Notes: a model not told the origin generated them from the letters alone. A DNA stretch of 60,699 nucleotides from Pseudidiomarina aestuarii (GCA_003030745.1 PYVG01000005.1:1-60699); one strand, 5' to 3'. Numbered from the stretch's first letter, positions 38,505-48,531 are shown. Made by a program: numbers and translations.

Positions 38505-39488
38505 ATGGCTGACTCGCAACAAATGCAAGCATTGATAGCCGTTGATAAAGCACCGCAATGGACCTCACGCGAGGTCCCTGAATGCGGTGCAGATGAGGTC
38601 TTGATTCAAGTGGCTTATGCAGGCTTGAATCGAGCCGATTTGATGCAAATAGCGGGTCATTATCCACCGCCAGCCGATGCCAGCGACATTCTCGGTCTTG
38701 AGGTGAGTGGTGTGGTGGCAGCATGCGGTGAACACGTGAAACAGTTTAGTCCTGGTGATGCTGTTTGTGCGTTACTCGCGGCAGGTGGTTATGCCGACTA
38801 TGTGGCAGTTCCTGCTGGTCAGGTCGCGGCGTTGCCGCATGGCTTGTCATTAGCTGAAGGTGCAGGCATCTGTGAAGCCTTTGCCACCGCATGGTGGAAT
38901 TTATATGCATTGGCTGCAGCGCAACCCGGTGAGCGTCTGCTCATCCATGCCGGCGCGAGCAGTGTTGGGAATGCTGCGATTCAACTGGCACAAGCGTTTG
39001 GCAATCCTTGCTTTGTGACGATTGGTAGTGATGAAAAGCTAGCGTGGTGTCAGCAATTAGGCGCGGATGCCGGCTGGAACCGCCAACATGGCTCCTTTGT
39101 CGATGCAGTTAAGGAATGGGGTGGTGCGGATATTATTCTCGACCCAGTTGCGGGTGACTACCTAGAAGGTGATTTGGAAGTCATCCATGCCGACGGTCGT
39201 ATCATTGTGATTGGGTTGCTCGCGGGCCGCTTCGCTCACATGGACATCGGTCGATTGCTAATGAAACGAGTTCAGGTGCGTGGGAGTACATTGCGCAGTC
39301 AATCCGTGGCAGTGAAGAGCAACATTATGGCTCAGTTGCAGAAGTCGGTTTGGCCCTTGTTTGAATCAAAGCAGCTGCAACCTCAATTGGATACGGTTAT
39401 CGCGCGGACTGACCTTATGGCGGCATTTGAACGCATGCAAAATAACGATACTCGGGGTAAACTGGTGGTCCGTGTTCTTGGTGAATAA
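38505..39488 (+). CDS. NAD(P)H quinone oxidoreductase, PIG3/zeta-crystallin type
   Basis: A 327-residue medium-chain dehydrogenase without the structural zinc cysteines. It has YAGLNRADLMQIAGHYPPP (about residues 45-63), the Rossmann segment LLIHAGASSVGNAAIQLAQA, and DIILDPVAGDYLEGDL, matching the PIG3 family of NADPH quinone reductases. It begins 1 nt after the pirin stop and forms a three-gene set with GST and pirin that suggests quinone or electrophile detoxification; this joint role is inference. Confidence 0.85.
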   Translation: MADSQQMQALIAVDKAPQWTSREVPECGADEVLIQVAYAGLNRADLMQIAGHYPPPADASDILGLEVSGVVAACGEHVKQFSPGDAVCALLAAGGYADYVAVPAGQVAALPHGLSLAEGAGICEAFATAWWNLYALAAAQPGERLLIHAGASSVGNAAIQLAQAFGNPCFVTIGSDEKLAWCQQLGADAGWNRQHGSFVDAVKEWGGADIILDPVAGDYLEGDLEVIHADGRIIVIGLLAGRFAHMDIGRLLMKRVQVRGSTLRSQSVAVKSNIMAQLQKSVWPLFESKQLQPQLDTVIARTDLMAAFERMQNNDTRGKLVVRVLGE

Positions 39489-39517
39489 ATTCATGGCGAT
39501 TAACAAGATGACGACCT

Positions 39518-40423
39518 ATGGCTAGTATTTCCACCGCAGTTGACGATCAAATTAGCGCATTCTTGGATCGATTGTGGCTGCAGCAAGGCGTCAGTAAACA
39601 TACTAGCCAAGCCTATCAGAGCGACCTTAGGCAGTTTCAAAAATTTCTGACCACCGAGCAACGGCCAAATCTCGTCGATGCTTCCGCAGAAGATATTGAA
39701 GATTACTTACTGTGGCGGAGGCAGCAAGGCCTATCACCACGGAGCACGTCTCGTACTCTCAGTGCATTAAAAAAATTCTACCAGTTTGCTCGTACGCAGC
39801 AGTGGTGCGCATTAGATCCAACTGCGCGATTGCGGCGTCCCAAGCAACCGCAATCGATTCCACATAGTTTGTCAGAATCTGAGGTAGAGGCCTTATTGAA
39901 TGCGCCCAATGTCGAGGATGCGATTGAACTTCGTGACCGCGCCATGCTCGAAGTTCTGTATGCAACAGGTCTGCGTGTAACGGAGTTAACCCAGCTGACC
40001 ACTGACCAAATTAGCTTGCAACAGGAACTTGTGCGAGTCATTGGGAAGGGCAACAAAGAACGCTTAGTGCCGTTGGGCGAGGAAGCATTGCATTGGGTAC
40101 AGGGCTATATGCGTTCAGCTCGGTCGACATTGCATCAAAAGCCTGGCGACTGGCTATTTATCACCCGGCGTGGTGGACCACTGACGCGGCAAGCCTTTTG
40201 GTATCGGATCAAATTGTATGCGCAGCGTGCTGACATCCGCTCCCATCTGTCACCACATACTTTACGACATGCGTTTGCCACGCACTTGTTGAATCATGGG
40301 GCAGATTTACGCGTATTGCAGATGTTACTTGGTCACAGTGACTTGTCCACGACACAAATTTATACCCATGTAGCACGTGAACGTTTACAACAATTGCATG
40401 CTCAACATCATCCGCGCGCATGA
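39518..40423 (+). CDS. xerD: Site-specific tyrosine recombinase XerD
   Basis: It resolves chromosome dimers at dif with XerC and FtsK. 301 residues: N-terminal SAM-like domain (FLDRLWLQQGVSKHTSQAYQ), catalytic domain with Arg in LYATGLRVTELTQL, Lys in IGKGNKERLVPLG, HTLRHAFATHLLNHG, LLGHSDLSTTQIYTHV (nucleophile Tyr near the end). The xerD-dsbC-recJ-prfB-lysS order is conserved, which favours XerD over XerC or a phage integrase. Confidence 0.94.
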   Translation: MASISTAVDDQISAFLDRLWLQQGVSKHTSQAYQSDLRQFQKFLTTEQRPNLVDASAEDIEDYLLWRRQQGLSPRSTSRTLSALKKFYQFARTQQWCALDPTARLRRPKQPQSIPHSLSESEVEALLNAPNVEDAIELRDRAMLEVLYATGLRVTELTQLTTDQISLQQELVRVIGKGNKERLVPLGEEALHWVQGYMRSARSTLHQKPGDWLFITRRGGPLTRQAFWYRIKLYAQRADIRSHLSPHTLRHAFATHLLNHGADLRVLQMLLGHSDLSTTQIYTHVARERLQQLHAQHHPRA

Positions 40424-40472
40424 TAAGATGGCGCCTATGAAACACTCTTATTGGAATCAGGTAAAACGACCT

Positions 40473-41186
40473 ATGAAAACAGCTGTATTGAAAACCATCT
40501 TCGTCGTCATGTTTGGGTTAGCAATGAGTGTGAGCTCGGCTAATGAAATCGACGACTTGGATACCAGTCATTTACAACGCATGGGTTTCGCCGTTGAATC
40601 CGTTCGCGAGTCGAGTATCCAAGGTTTGTATGAGGTCATTACCAATCAAGGTCTGATTTATGTCAGCCGCGACGGCCAGCAGCTCATGAGTGGTCGTATT
40701 TATGATATTACCGGGCCACAACCGGAAAATTTGAGTGACATTACGCTGAACTCGATGCGTCGCGATAACCTTGCTGAGCAAGCGGATTCTGCGATTGAAT
40801 TCAAAGCCAAAAATGAAAAGTATGTGGTGTCTGTGTTTACTGATCCAACTTGTGGTTATTGTCGTCAACTCCATCAACAAATGGACAGTTATCTAGACGC
40901 GGGCATCACGATTCGCTATTACGCGTGGCCGCGCAGTGGGTTACAAGGCAGTGCGTTTAATCAATTGAATGCCATTTGGTGTGCCACAGACCCGAAAGAT
41001 GCCATGACGCGCGCAAAGTCAGACAAGTCGATTCAACAAGGTAATTGCGTCACTCCGGTTCAAGAACATTATGAATTAGGCCAGAAATTCGGCGTGCGCG
41101 GTACCCCAGCGTTAGTGTTGGCGGACGGTCGCATGCTGCCGGGTTATTTGCCGCCATCGCGTCTAGTGCAAGAGTTGAATAAGTAA
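40473..41186 (+). CDS. dsbC: Thiol:disulfide interchange protein DsbC
   Basis: A periplasmic disulfide isomerase, kept reduced by DsbD. 237 residues from the ATG at 40473: signal peptide MKTAVLKTIFVVMFGLAMSV with a probable cut after SSA, N-terminal dimerisation domain, linker helix, and a thioredoxin domain with the CGYC active site (residues 127-130) and cis-proline in GVRGTPALV. Longer in-frame starts reach back into xerD; 40437 is possible but gives a poorer signal peptide. Confidence 0.94.
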   Translation: MKTAVLKTIFVVMFGLAMSVSSANEIDDLDTSHLQRMGFAVESVRESSIQGLYEVITNQGLIYVSRDGQQLMSGRIYDITGPQPENLSDITLNSMRRDNLAEQADSAIEFKAKNEKYVVSVFTDPTCGYCRQLHQQMDSYLDAGITIRYYAWPRSGLQGSAFNQLNAIWCATDPKDAMTRAKSDKSIQQGNCVTPVQEHYELGQKFGVRGTPALVLADGRMLPGYLPPSRLVQELNK

Positions 41187-41220
41187 TCGTTTCACCTAAC
41201 CAAGAAGCTGCGTTGTTGTT

Positions 41221-42918
41221 ATGCAGATAAAGCGTTATCCCGACCATGCTATCGATACTTTGCCGACTGCGATGCCGGCATTGTTGCGACAGATCATTGC
41301 TCGGCGTGGTGTAACCTCGATTGATGAGCTGCAACTGACGACGCAGCGGTTGCCGCGCGTCGACCAGTTGCGCGGGGCACACGATGCGGCACAACGTCTA
41401 GCGCAAGCCATTAAAGAACAACAACATATTTGTATCTGCGGTGATTTTGACGCCGACGGGGCAACCTCAACCGCGTTAATGGTATCGGTGTTGCGAGCCT
41501 GTGGTGCGCGACATGTCAGTTACATCGTCCCCAATCGATTTGCTGATGGTTATGGGTTATCACCAGCGGTTGTCTCGTATGCACAGCAGCAGGGTGCTGA
41601 GTTAATCGTCACCGTCGATAGCGGCATTTCTTGTCATGCCGGGATTGCGGCGGCTGCGGCCAGCGGAATTCCAGTCATTGTTACGGACCATCATTTGCCC
41701 GGACCTGAGTTGCCCGCTGCTGCGATTATCGTTAATCCGAATCATCCGGATTGTAGCTTTCCATCGAAATCTATCGCTGGCGTTGGCGTAGCCTTTTATG
41801 TGTTGTTGGCGTTGCGGCAAGTACTCCGCGAACAGGGGCTAGCGACCCCCAATCTCGCGGATTGGCTTGATTTAGTTGCGGTGGGTACAGTAGCCGATGT
41901 GGTGAAACTCGATGGCATTAACCGCATTCTGGTCCATCAAGGCTTGCAGCGAATTCGTTCTGGGCGTTGTCGGCCGGGTATCCAAGCACTGCTGACAGTG
42001 GCTGGGAGAGAACCTGCACAGTTGCAAGCAGCCGATCTCGGTTTTGCCATTGGACCACGCATCAACGCCGCAGGTCGACTTGATGATATGGCTGTCGGGA
42101 TTGAGTGTTTACTCGCTGACACGCAGACTGATGCGCTGCTGCTCGCGCAACAGCTCGATCAATACAATCGTGAACGGCGTGCGATTGAGACCGAAATGCG
42201 AGAGCAAGCTGCCGAGTATGTGGCCGATTACACAGCCAGTGCTATTCCTTCTGTGGTCGTCCTGTATCAAAAAGGCTGGCATCAGGGCGTGATTGGTATT
42301 GTTGCGGGACGAGTAAAAGAGCAAGTGCATCGTCCCGTTATTGCCTTTGCCGATGCAGAAGATGGCCTCTTAAAAGGCTCCGCGCGCTCCATTGCCGGTA
42401 TTCACATGCGCGACTTATTGGAAGCCGTACACAGTCATCATCCGCAGCTGATAGAACGTTTTGGCGGACACGCGATGGCAGCAGGGCTGACACTGAAGAA
42501 ATTAAATCTTGAGCGGTTTCAGGAAGCGTTGGAGAAAACGGCTGAACGTTGGCTTGATGGCGCTGATTTGGAGCCTGTATTGTGGTCTGATGGCGAGCTT
42601 GATGAATCGAGCTTAACCCAACAATTTGTGCAGCAATTGCAGGCGTTGGGACCCTTTGGGCAAGGTTTTCCGGAACCCTTGTTTGATGGTGAGTTCGGTA
42701 TTATTCAACAACGTATTGTGGGCACTAAGCATTTGAAACTCGTTCTTGCAACTCCGGCCCAAGTGCCCATTGATGCCATAGCTTTCAATATAGATACCAC
42801 AGAATGGCCTGATGCGAGCGTCCAACGTATTCATGCCGCCTATCGAGTTCAATTAAATACGTTTCGTGGCCGTACTTCTGTGCAGCTACAACTAGAGCAT
42901 TTTGTTGCTTTACGATAG
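41221..42918 (+). CDS. recJ: Single-stranded-DNA-specific exonuclease RecJ
   Basis: A 5'-3' ssDNA exonuclease of recombination and mismatch repair. 565 residues of the DHH family: motif I CGDFDADGATSTALM (about residues 73-87), IVTVDSGISCHAG, the DHH motif in VTDHHLPG (about residue 156), GPRINAAGRLDDM and the DHHA1 motif RFGGHAMAAGLTL near residue 420. It follows dsbC by 34 nt and precedes prfB. Confidence 0.96.
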   Translation: MQIKRYPDHAIDTLPTAMPALLRQIIARRGVTSIDELQLTTQRLPRVDQLRGAHDAAQRLAQAIKEQQHICICGDFDADGATSTALMVSVLRACGARHVSYIVPNRFADGYGLSPAVVSYAQQQGAELIVTVDSGISCHAGIAAAAASGIPVIVTDHHLPGPELPAAAIIVNPNHPDCSFPSKSIAGVGVAFYVLLALRQVLREQGLATPNLADWLDLVAVGTVADVVKLDGINRILVHQGLQRIRSGRCRPGIQALLTVAGREPAQLQAADLGFAIGPRINAAGRLDDMAVGIECLLADTQTDALLLAQQLDQYNRERRAIETEMREQAAEYVADYTASAIPSVVVLYQKGWHQGVIGIVAGRVKEQVHRPVIAFADAEDGLLKGSARSIAGIHMRDLLEAVHSHHPQLIERFGGHAMAAGLTLKKLNLERFQEALEKTAERWLDGADLEPVLWSDGELDESSLTQQFVQQLQALGPFGQGFPEPLFDGEFGIIQQRIVGTKHLKLVLATPAQVPIDAIAFNIDTTEWPDASVQRIHAAYRVQLNTFRGRTSVQLQLEHFVALR

Positions 42919-42960
42919 AATAGCGCCCCTTTGTGATTGATTGTCGGCGAGATAAACAAC

Positions 42961-44059
42961 ATGTTCGAGACCAATGCAACTTATGTAGCTATCAAAGAAA
43001 TGCGAACGCGCAGCGAAGCGCTTCGGGGGTATCTTTGACTATGCAGGCAAAGTTGAACGATTAGAAGAAGTCAGCCGTGAACTCGAGGCCCCCAATGTCT
43101 GGGGTAATCAAGAGCGCGCGCAAGCCTTAGGCAAGGAACGTGCTGCACTCGATGAAGTCGTCGGCACGCTGAACAAGCTACAACAGGGTCTTGAGGACGT
43201 TGAAGGACTGGTCGAGTTAGCCGTTGAGGCGGATGATGAAGCAACCTTTAATGACGCGGTTGTGGAACTCGATGAGTTAGAGAAACAACTCGCAACGCTT
43301 GAGTTTCGGCGTATGTTCTCCGGTAAAGATGATGCTTCTGATTGCTATTTGGACGTTCAATCTGGCTCCGGCGGTACCGAGGCACAAGATTGGGCGAATA
43401 TGCTATTGCGTATGTATTTACGCTGGGCTGAAGCGCACGAATTTAAAGTAGAGATCACCGAGCTGTCAGAAGGTGAGGTCGCGGGTATCAAGTCAGCGAC
43501 CGTGCGAGTGCAAGGTGAGTATGCTTATGGTTGGTTGCGCACTGAAACGGGCGTGCATCGCCTGGTGCGAAAGTCACCGTTTGACTCAGGGAATCGACGC
43601 CATACGTCGTTTGCATCGGTGTTCGTCTATCCTGAGGTGGATGACGATATTGATATCGAGATCAATCCTGCCGATTTGCGGGTGGATACCTATCGGGCTT
43701 CGGGAGCTGGTGGGCAGCACGTCAACCGAACAGACTCGGCGATACGGATTACTCACGAACCCAGCGGTATTGTCGTGCAATGCCAGAGTGATCGGTCTCA
43801 ACATAAAAACCGTGACGCCGCGATGAAGCAATTACGAGCAAAATTGTATGAAATGGAGTTGCAGAAGCAACTTGCTGAAAAACAAGCGCTCGAAGATTCG
43901 AAATCGGATATTGGTTGGGGCAGTCAGATTCGATCCTATGTATTGGATGATGCACGAATCAAAGATCTGCGCACGGGCGTAGAGAATAGAAACACACAAG
44001 CGGTGCTTGACGGCGCACTTGACCCATTTATTGAAGCGAGCTTGAAGTCTGGACTTTAA
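42961..44059 (+). CDS. prfB: Peptide chain release factor 2 (programmed +1 frameshift)
   Basis: It terminates translation at UGA and UAA. Reading starts at the ATG at 42961 and runs 25 codons to CTT (43033-43035), where an in-frame TGA (43036-43038) follows. A +1 shift resumes at GAC (43037-43039), giving 365 residues in all, exactly the E. coli length. The class-I release factor signature is present: [19 protein letters not shown] (GGQ motif, about residues 248-254) and [15 protein letters not shown] with the SPF anticodon-like tripeptide. A simple gene finder would wrongly start it at 43262. It precedes lysS by 42 nt. Confidence 0.97.
43024..43039 (+). promoter_or_regulatory. prfB: prfB programmed +1 frameshift site
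   Basis: GGGGGTATCTTTGAC (from 43025) is the canonical RF2 autoregulatory element: a Shine-Dalgarno-like purine run, a short spacer, the slippery CTT and the poorly recognised TGA followed by C. Low RF2 lets the ribosome slip +1 and make more RF2. Confidence 0.96.
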
Positions 44060-44101
44060 TGTCTCGACACGAAGCCAATCCAGTTAAATTAGGACGAAAG
44101 A

Positions 44102-45613
44102 ATGAACGATAAAACGCAAACGCCAGAGGTTGATGTCAATGAGCAAATAGCGCAGCGTAAGGCCAAACTTAAGGCGTTACGTGAGCACGGCGTTGCTTTT
44201 CCGAATGACTTTCGTCGTGACAGCCTTGCAGCTGATCTGCACGCTCGTTTTGACGGCCTGGAAAAAGAAGAACTGGCTGAACAAGGTATTCGCGTTGCCG
44301 TTGCTGGACGTATGATGACGCGTCGTATTATGGGTAAAGCCAGTTTTGCGACCTTGCAGGACATGTCAGGTCAGATTCAAATCTATGTCGCGCGCGACAA
44401 TTTAGCCGAAGGGCTCTACAACGAGCAATTCAAAAAGTGGGATTTGGGTGACATTCTCGGCGCAACTGGTACGTTGTTTAAGACCAATACGGGTGAGTTG
44501 AGTGTGCAAGTGGACGATGTCCGCTTATTGACGAAAGCGTTGCGTCCACTGCCAGACAAATTCCATGGTTTAGCGGACCAAGAAACGCGATATCGTCAAC
44601 GTTACTTAGATTTGATCACGAACGAAGAGTCCCGCAATACCTTTATCGTGCGGTCAAAAGTTGTCGATTATATTCGTCGTTATTTAACGGCTAAGCAGTT
44701 TTTAGAAGTCGAAACGCCGATGATGCAAACCATCCCAGGCGGCGCTGCGGCACGACCATTTGTGACGCACCACAATGCGTTGGATATGGAGCTGTACTTA
44801 CGTATCGCTCCAGAGTTATATCTGAAACGACTCGTTGTAGGTGGCTTTGAGAAAGTATTTGAGATCAATCGTAACTTCCGCAATGAAGGTTTGTCGACGC
44901 GTCATAATCCAGAATTTACCATGCTCGAGTTCTACTGGGGTTATGCCGACTACAATGACTTGATGGATCTTACCGAAGATATGCTGCGTGGTATGGCGGC
45001 AGAAATTCTTGGCTCCATGCAATTTGAAAGCGAAGGCGTTGCCTACGATTTCAGTCAGCCGTTTCATCGAATGACGGTGAATGAAGCGATTTTGCAAAAT
45101 TTGCCGAGTGCGACGGCAGCGCAATTGAGCACCTTAGAGCAGGCGAGTGCACTTGCCGGTGAGTTAGGTATTCAGGTCAAATCGAATTGGGGTCTCGGTA
45201 AAGTACAGATCGAAATCTTCGAGGCAGTGGCTGAGCACAAGTTGATTCAGCCAACCTTTATTACCGCCTATCCAGCTGAAGTATCGCCATTGGCGCGTCG
45301 AAATGACAACGATCCGCATATTACGGACCGCTTTGAATTCTTCGTGGGTGGACGTGAATTAGCGAACGGTTTTTCTGAGTTAAATGATGCCGAAGATCAA
45401 GCGCAACGCTTTCTGGATCAAGTTCAACAGAAGGAAGCGGGTGACGACGAAGCGATGTTCTATGACGATGACTATATCACCGCATTAGAGCATGGCATGC
45501 CGCCAACAGCGGGTGAAGGCATTGGTATTGACCGTTTGGTCATGTTACTGACCAACTCACCGTCGATTCGTGATGTGTTGTTGTTCCCCCATATGCGACC
45601 GCGCAAAGGGTAA
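44102..45613 (+). CDS. lysS: Lysyl-tRNA synthetase, class II
   Basis: It charges tRNA-Lys. 503 residues: N-terminal OB-fold anticodon domain (about residues 65-145), then the class II catalytic core with motif 1 near [20 protein letters not shown], motif 2 [20 protein letters not shown] (about residues 260-279), and motif 3 [20 protein letters not shown]. It closes the xerD-lysS operon, which ends in a strong terminator. Confidence 0.98.
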   Translation: MNDKTQTPEVDVNEQIAQRKAKLKALREHGVAFPNDFRRDSLAADLHARFDGLEKEELAEQGIRVAVAGRMMTRRIMGKASFATLQDMSGQIQIYVARDNLAEGLYNEQFKKWDLGDILGATGTLFKTNTGELSVQVDDVRLLTKALRPLPDKFHGLADQETRYRQRYLDLITNEESRNTFIVRSKVVDYIRRYLTAKQFLEVETPMMQTIPGGAAARPFVTHHNALDMELYLRIAPELYLKRLVVGGFEKVFEINRNFRNEGLSTRHNPEFTMLEFYWGYADYNDLMDLTEDMLRGMAAEILGSMQFESEGVAYDFSQPFHRMTVNEAILQNLPSATAAQLSTLEQASALAGELGIQVKSNWGLGKVQIEIFEAVAEHKLIQPTFITAYPAEVSPLARRNDNDPHITDRFEFFVGGRELANGFSELNDAEDQAQRFLDQVQQKEAGDDEAMFYDDDYITALEHGMPPTAGEGIGIDRLVMLLTNSPSIRDVLLFPHMRPRKG

Positions 45614-45626
45614 ACCTGACTCAAAA

Positions 45627-45656
45627 CAAAAGGGGCCGATAGTGGCCCCTTTTTTA
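45627..45656. terminator. Terminator after lysS, bidirectional
   Basis: AAAGGGGCC pairs with GGCCCCTTT around a 6-nt loop, with TTTTTTATT on the plus strand and TTTTGTTTT on the minus strand. It separates convergent lysS and the Cys/Met PLP-enzyme gene. Confidence 0.9.
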
Positions 45657-45673
45657 TTACGGAATATAAAACT

Positions 45674-46822
45674 TTAGCTTGGAAAGGCCTGCAGTAAGTC
45701 GGCAAGGAGCTCGTCTTTGTTCTCGATGCCAGCGGACAGTCGCAATAAGTCCGGCGGACATGGGCTGCTGGGTCCTTCGACACTGGCGCGATGCTCGATC
45801 AAAGATTCGACGCCGCCGAGCGAGGTGGCGCGTTTCCACAGTTTGGTGTGTGCGGCGACATGAATGGCGGCGGATTCTCCCGCGCGCATGCGAATGGACA
45901 ACATGCCGCCGAAACCGCCGTGCATTTGCTGTTTTGCGATCGCATGCCCAGGGTCAGAGGCTAAGCCAGGGTACAGTACCGCAAGAACGGCTGGATGTTG
46001 GCTCAACTGTTCAGCGATAAACTGCGCATTGGTGCAGGCCTCGCGAACCCGCAAATGCATGGTTCGCATACCACGTAGTAATGTACTGGCGTCATGTGGG
46101 CTCGGGACGGCGCCGCCTTGCGAGCGGACTGCGCGAATACGCTGCCAAAACTCGCTGTCTTCAGCACAAACCAACGCTCCTGCAATCACATCTGAATGCC
46201 CATTGAGGTACTTGGTGGCTGAATGCATGACTATGTCAGCACCAAGCTGCAATGGTTGCGTGAGCAGTGGCGTGGCGCACGTTGAGTCGACGGCAACCCG
46301 AGCTCCAGCTACTTTCGCGACTTTTGCAATGGCCGCAATGTCGCTAATGGTCCACAAAGGGTTGCCTGGCGTTTCTAACCATACTAATTTCGTTTCACCA
46401 GGACGTATGTGACGTTCGACTGCGCTGACATCGGTCATATCGATGAGCTCAATTTCTAATCCCCAGCGCGTTGCGTAGTTCAGCAGCCAGTTCCGCAGTG
46501 CCCAATACATGACCCGTGGAGCCAGCACGTGGTCGCCCGGCTGTAGACCTTGAAATACTGCTGTAGCTGCCGCCATTCCGGAACTAAATAGTAATGCCTC
46601 ATGGCCCTGTTCTAGCTCACATAACAGCGCTTCAACGGGTTTGTATGAGGGATTATCTGCACGCGAGTAAACATTACCAGTAGGATAACTATTGTCGGCG
46701 CCACGAATGTAGGTCGTCGCAATATGAATAGCAGGCACCACACCTTGTGATTCGTGATCATGCGCACCTAGCGCTTGCGCGAGTGCCGTGGCTGCGGAAT
46801 AGTAAGACGATTTATGAGTCAT
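45674..46822 (-). CDS. Cys/Met metabolism PLP-dependent enzyme (trans-sulfuration family)
   Basis: A 382-residue fold-type I PLP enzyme of the cystathionine gamma-synthase/beta-lyase/gamma-lyase family. It has YSRADNPSYKPVEALLCELE near residue 52, FSSGMAAATAVFQGL (about residues 79-93), and the PLP lysine in HSATKYLNGHSDVIAGALV (about residue 204). The substrate cannot be fixed from sequence: cystathionine, O-succinylhomoserine or methionine are candidates. It stands alone between terminators. In family members the first tyrosine-containing loop is usually YxRxxNPT; here it is NPS, a mild difference. Confidence 0.85.
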   Translation of the reverse strand: MTHKSSYYSAATALAQALGAHDHESQGVVPAIHIATTYIRGADNSYPTGNVYSRADNPSYKPVEALLCELEQGHEALLFSSGMAAATAVFQGLQPGDHVLAPRVMYWALRNWLLNYATRWGLEIELIDMTDVSAVERHIRPGETKLVWLETPGNPLWTISDIAAIAKVAKVAGARVAVDSTCATPLLTQPLQLGADIVMHSATKYLNGHSDVIAGALVCAEDSEFWQRIRAVRSQGGAVPSPHDASTLLRGMRTMHLRVREACTNAQFIAEQLSQHPAVLAVLYPGLASDPGHAIAKQQMHGGFGGMLSIRMRAGESAAIHVAAHTKLWKRATSLGGVESLIEHRASVEGPSSPCPPDLLRLSAGIENKDELLADLLQAFPS

Positions 46823-46898
46823 TGTAGATGCACGTATCGAGGTCAGTGAAAGTTAAGAATACGATAGCACAGAGTGTGTGTAGACAGGATAGGGGAGC

Positions 46899-46934
46899 TA
46901 TAAAAAACCACAGCATCAAATTGATGCTGTGGTT
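46899..46934 (-). terminator. Strong terminator of ygfZ-slyD
   Basis: AACCACAGCATCAA (from 46906) and TTGATGCTGTGGTT (to 46934) are perfect inverted arms of 14 nt with a single central base. On the minus strand the stem is followed by TTTTTTATAG. It ends the slyD transcript and isolates it from the downstream PLP-enzyme gene. Confidence 0.9.
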
Positions 46935-46961
46935 CTCATAAGCAGTGCACGAACGGCATGC

Positions 46962-47450
46962 TTAGTGGTCGTGGTGATCACCTTCTGGATGCACGTGACC
47001 GTGGTCCAGTTCACTGGCGGTAGCGTCACGAACTTCGACAATTTCAACGTCAAAAGTTAACGCAACACCCGCTAGTGGATGATTGCCATCGACAGTGACT
47101 TCGTCGTCAGATACTTCAACGATAACTACTGATTGCTCACCGTTGTCAGTGCTGGCGCGAAACTGCATGCCAGGTGCGACTTCATTGTCACCGAATAGGG
47201 TGCGTGGAACGGTCTGAATAAGCCCATCATGACGCTCGCCGTAGGCATCTGCAGCAGCAATGTCAGCGACAAATTTTTCACCAGAAGGTTTACCTGCAAG
47301 AGCGTCTTCTAAACCTTTGATCAGCATGCCTCGACCGAAGATGAACTGTAACGGGTTCCCTTCTTTTGATTGATCCAGCACTTGGCCTTCAGCGGTTTTT
47401 ACGGTGTAGTGAATGCCGACAACTTTGTCTTGGCTAATGGTTTGACTCAT
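46962..47450 (-). CDS. slyD: FKBP-type peptidyl-prolyl isomerase, SlyD type
   Basis: A cytoplasmic prolyl isomerase/chaperone with metal-binding tail. 162 residues: split FKBP domain (VVGIHYTVKTAEGQVLDQSK at residues 10-29, and FGRGMLIKGLEDALAGKPSG), the inserted-flap chaperone domain (about residues 70-130), then VDGNHPLAGVALTFDVEIVEV. The tail HGHVHPEGDHHDH is His-rich but shorter than in E. coli SlyD, which delivers nickel. The start overlaps the ygfZ stop by 4 nt. Confidence 0.9.
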   Translation of the reverse strand: MSQTISQDKVVGIHYTVKTAEGQVLDQSKEGNPLQFIFGRGMLIKGLEDALAGKPSGEKFVADIAAADAYGERHDGLIQTVPRTLFGDNEVAPGMQFRASTDNGEQSVVIVEVSDDEVTVDGNHPLAGVALTFDVEIVEVRDATASELDHGHVHPEGDHHDH

Positions 47451-48391
47451 GATTCATCCAAGTTATATGGCAGTGGGTAAATTTCCAAGAAACTTGCGTC
47501 ATCATCCTTCACTCGATAGACCGTGGTCGCTTCGCTATCGCTCGGCAATACGGCCAGCATATCGAGTGGATAATCGGCACGGCTCACTGCATTAATTACC
47601 GTACCCGCACGGCGCCAATTCTCTCCGAGTTGTTGTTCAATAATAGCTCCTGGAGCCACCATTGAACCTTTCCCGCGGAGCCGGAATAAAGCGCGCTTTT
47701 GTTTGCCCAGATAGTGCATCCGAGCAATTGTTTCCTGGCCGATATAGCAGCCTTTAGTAAAGCTAATTCCCGCTAACGCTTGCACGTTTAGCATCTGTGG
47801 TACGAATTCGAGCACGGTACCCTCTTGCAGGGTAGCACGACCGCGTTCGATTTCCAGCGCCTGCCAGTACTCAGCAGGCGAGTTGGTGGGTAGCTCGTGG
47901 CCACGGGTCACCAAAAGGTATTGATCAGGTTCTGCGCCGAGATTCAGCACGACGCTATGTTCAGTCTGGGTAGCCGTATGCTGGCCATCAAGCAATGGTG
48001 TTTGTAGCCATTCAGCAACTCGAGCTGGTGCTGCGGTGCCAAACACACCAAATAGTTGAAACTCTGTACCGGCAGTAATCTCAGTTTTACTAAATACGCC
48101 GTATTTTTGCAGTTGCGCGAGACTTGCGGCAATGGCTGCTTGTGATGATATCAGCAGCACACTGGAGGCGAAGCGAGTCACCCATAAGGTACTCAGCATT
48201 TTACCTTTATTGTCGCAATGCGCAGCATACAACCAATTATTGTCCTGCAATTGGTTCAGATCGCAGGACAACTGACCTTGCAGAAACTTATCGGTTTCTG
48301 GCCCCTGTAATTCGATCACCGCATAATCTTTCAGAGAAACGGTTACGTATTCAGGTGGAGCTTTGGTAAACTCTGGTGCTAACACAATCAC
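47447..48391 (-). CDS. ygfZ: tRNA-modifying/folate-binding protein YgfZ
   Basis: A folate-dependent protein needed for repair or synthesis of some Fe-S clusters, and hence for MiaB-type tRNA modification. 314 residues with the GcvT-like fold: VIELQGPETDKFLQGQLSCD near residue 28, and the COG0354 signature KGCYIGQETIARMHYLG (about residues 222-238) with its key cysteine. It is divergent from sdhE as in E. coli, and translationally coupled to slyD. Confidence 0.94.
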   Translation of the reverse strand: MIVLAPEFTKAPPEYVTVSLKDYAVIELQGPETDKFLQGQLSCDLNQLQDNNWLYAAHCDNKGKMLSTLWVTRFASSVLLISSQAAIAASLAQLQKYGVFSKTEITAGTEFQLFGVFGTAAPARVAEWLQTPLLDGQHTATQTEHSVVLNLGAEPDQYLLVTRGHELPTNSPAEYWQALEIERGRATLQEGTVLEFVPQMLNVQALAGISFTKGCYIGQETIARMHYLGKQKRALFRLRGKGSMVAPGAIIEQQLGENWRRAGTVINAVSRADYPLDMLAVLPSDSEATTVYRVKDDDASFLEIYPLPYNLDES

Positions 48392-48531
48392 CTCGTATTA
48401 AATAGTCGTGCAAACCTTCGGAGCTCTCGCGAATGATTACCGCGAGTGACCACCCAAAAGTGTCATAGGCATATAGGTGGGGACGATTGCTCATTATACA
48501 AGGGTTGAAACACGGGATAAAAGGAATCCTC

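Noticed and set aside
39518..40423. The tyrosine recombinase as a mobile-element integrase
   Set aside because: Length, motifs and the xerD-dsbC-recJ-prfB-lysS order identify the housekeeping XerD.
43036..43038. The in-frame TGA in prfB as a sign of a pseudogene
   Set aside because: It is part of the canonical RF2 frameshift element, and the full 365-residue product is restored by a +1 shift.
48487..48531. A 15-codon extension of SdhE
   Set aside because: It has no ribosome binding site and no family similarity; the ATG at 48532 is preceded by AAAGGAA and matches the family start.
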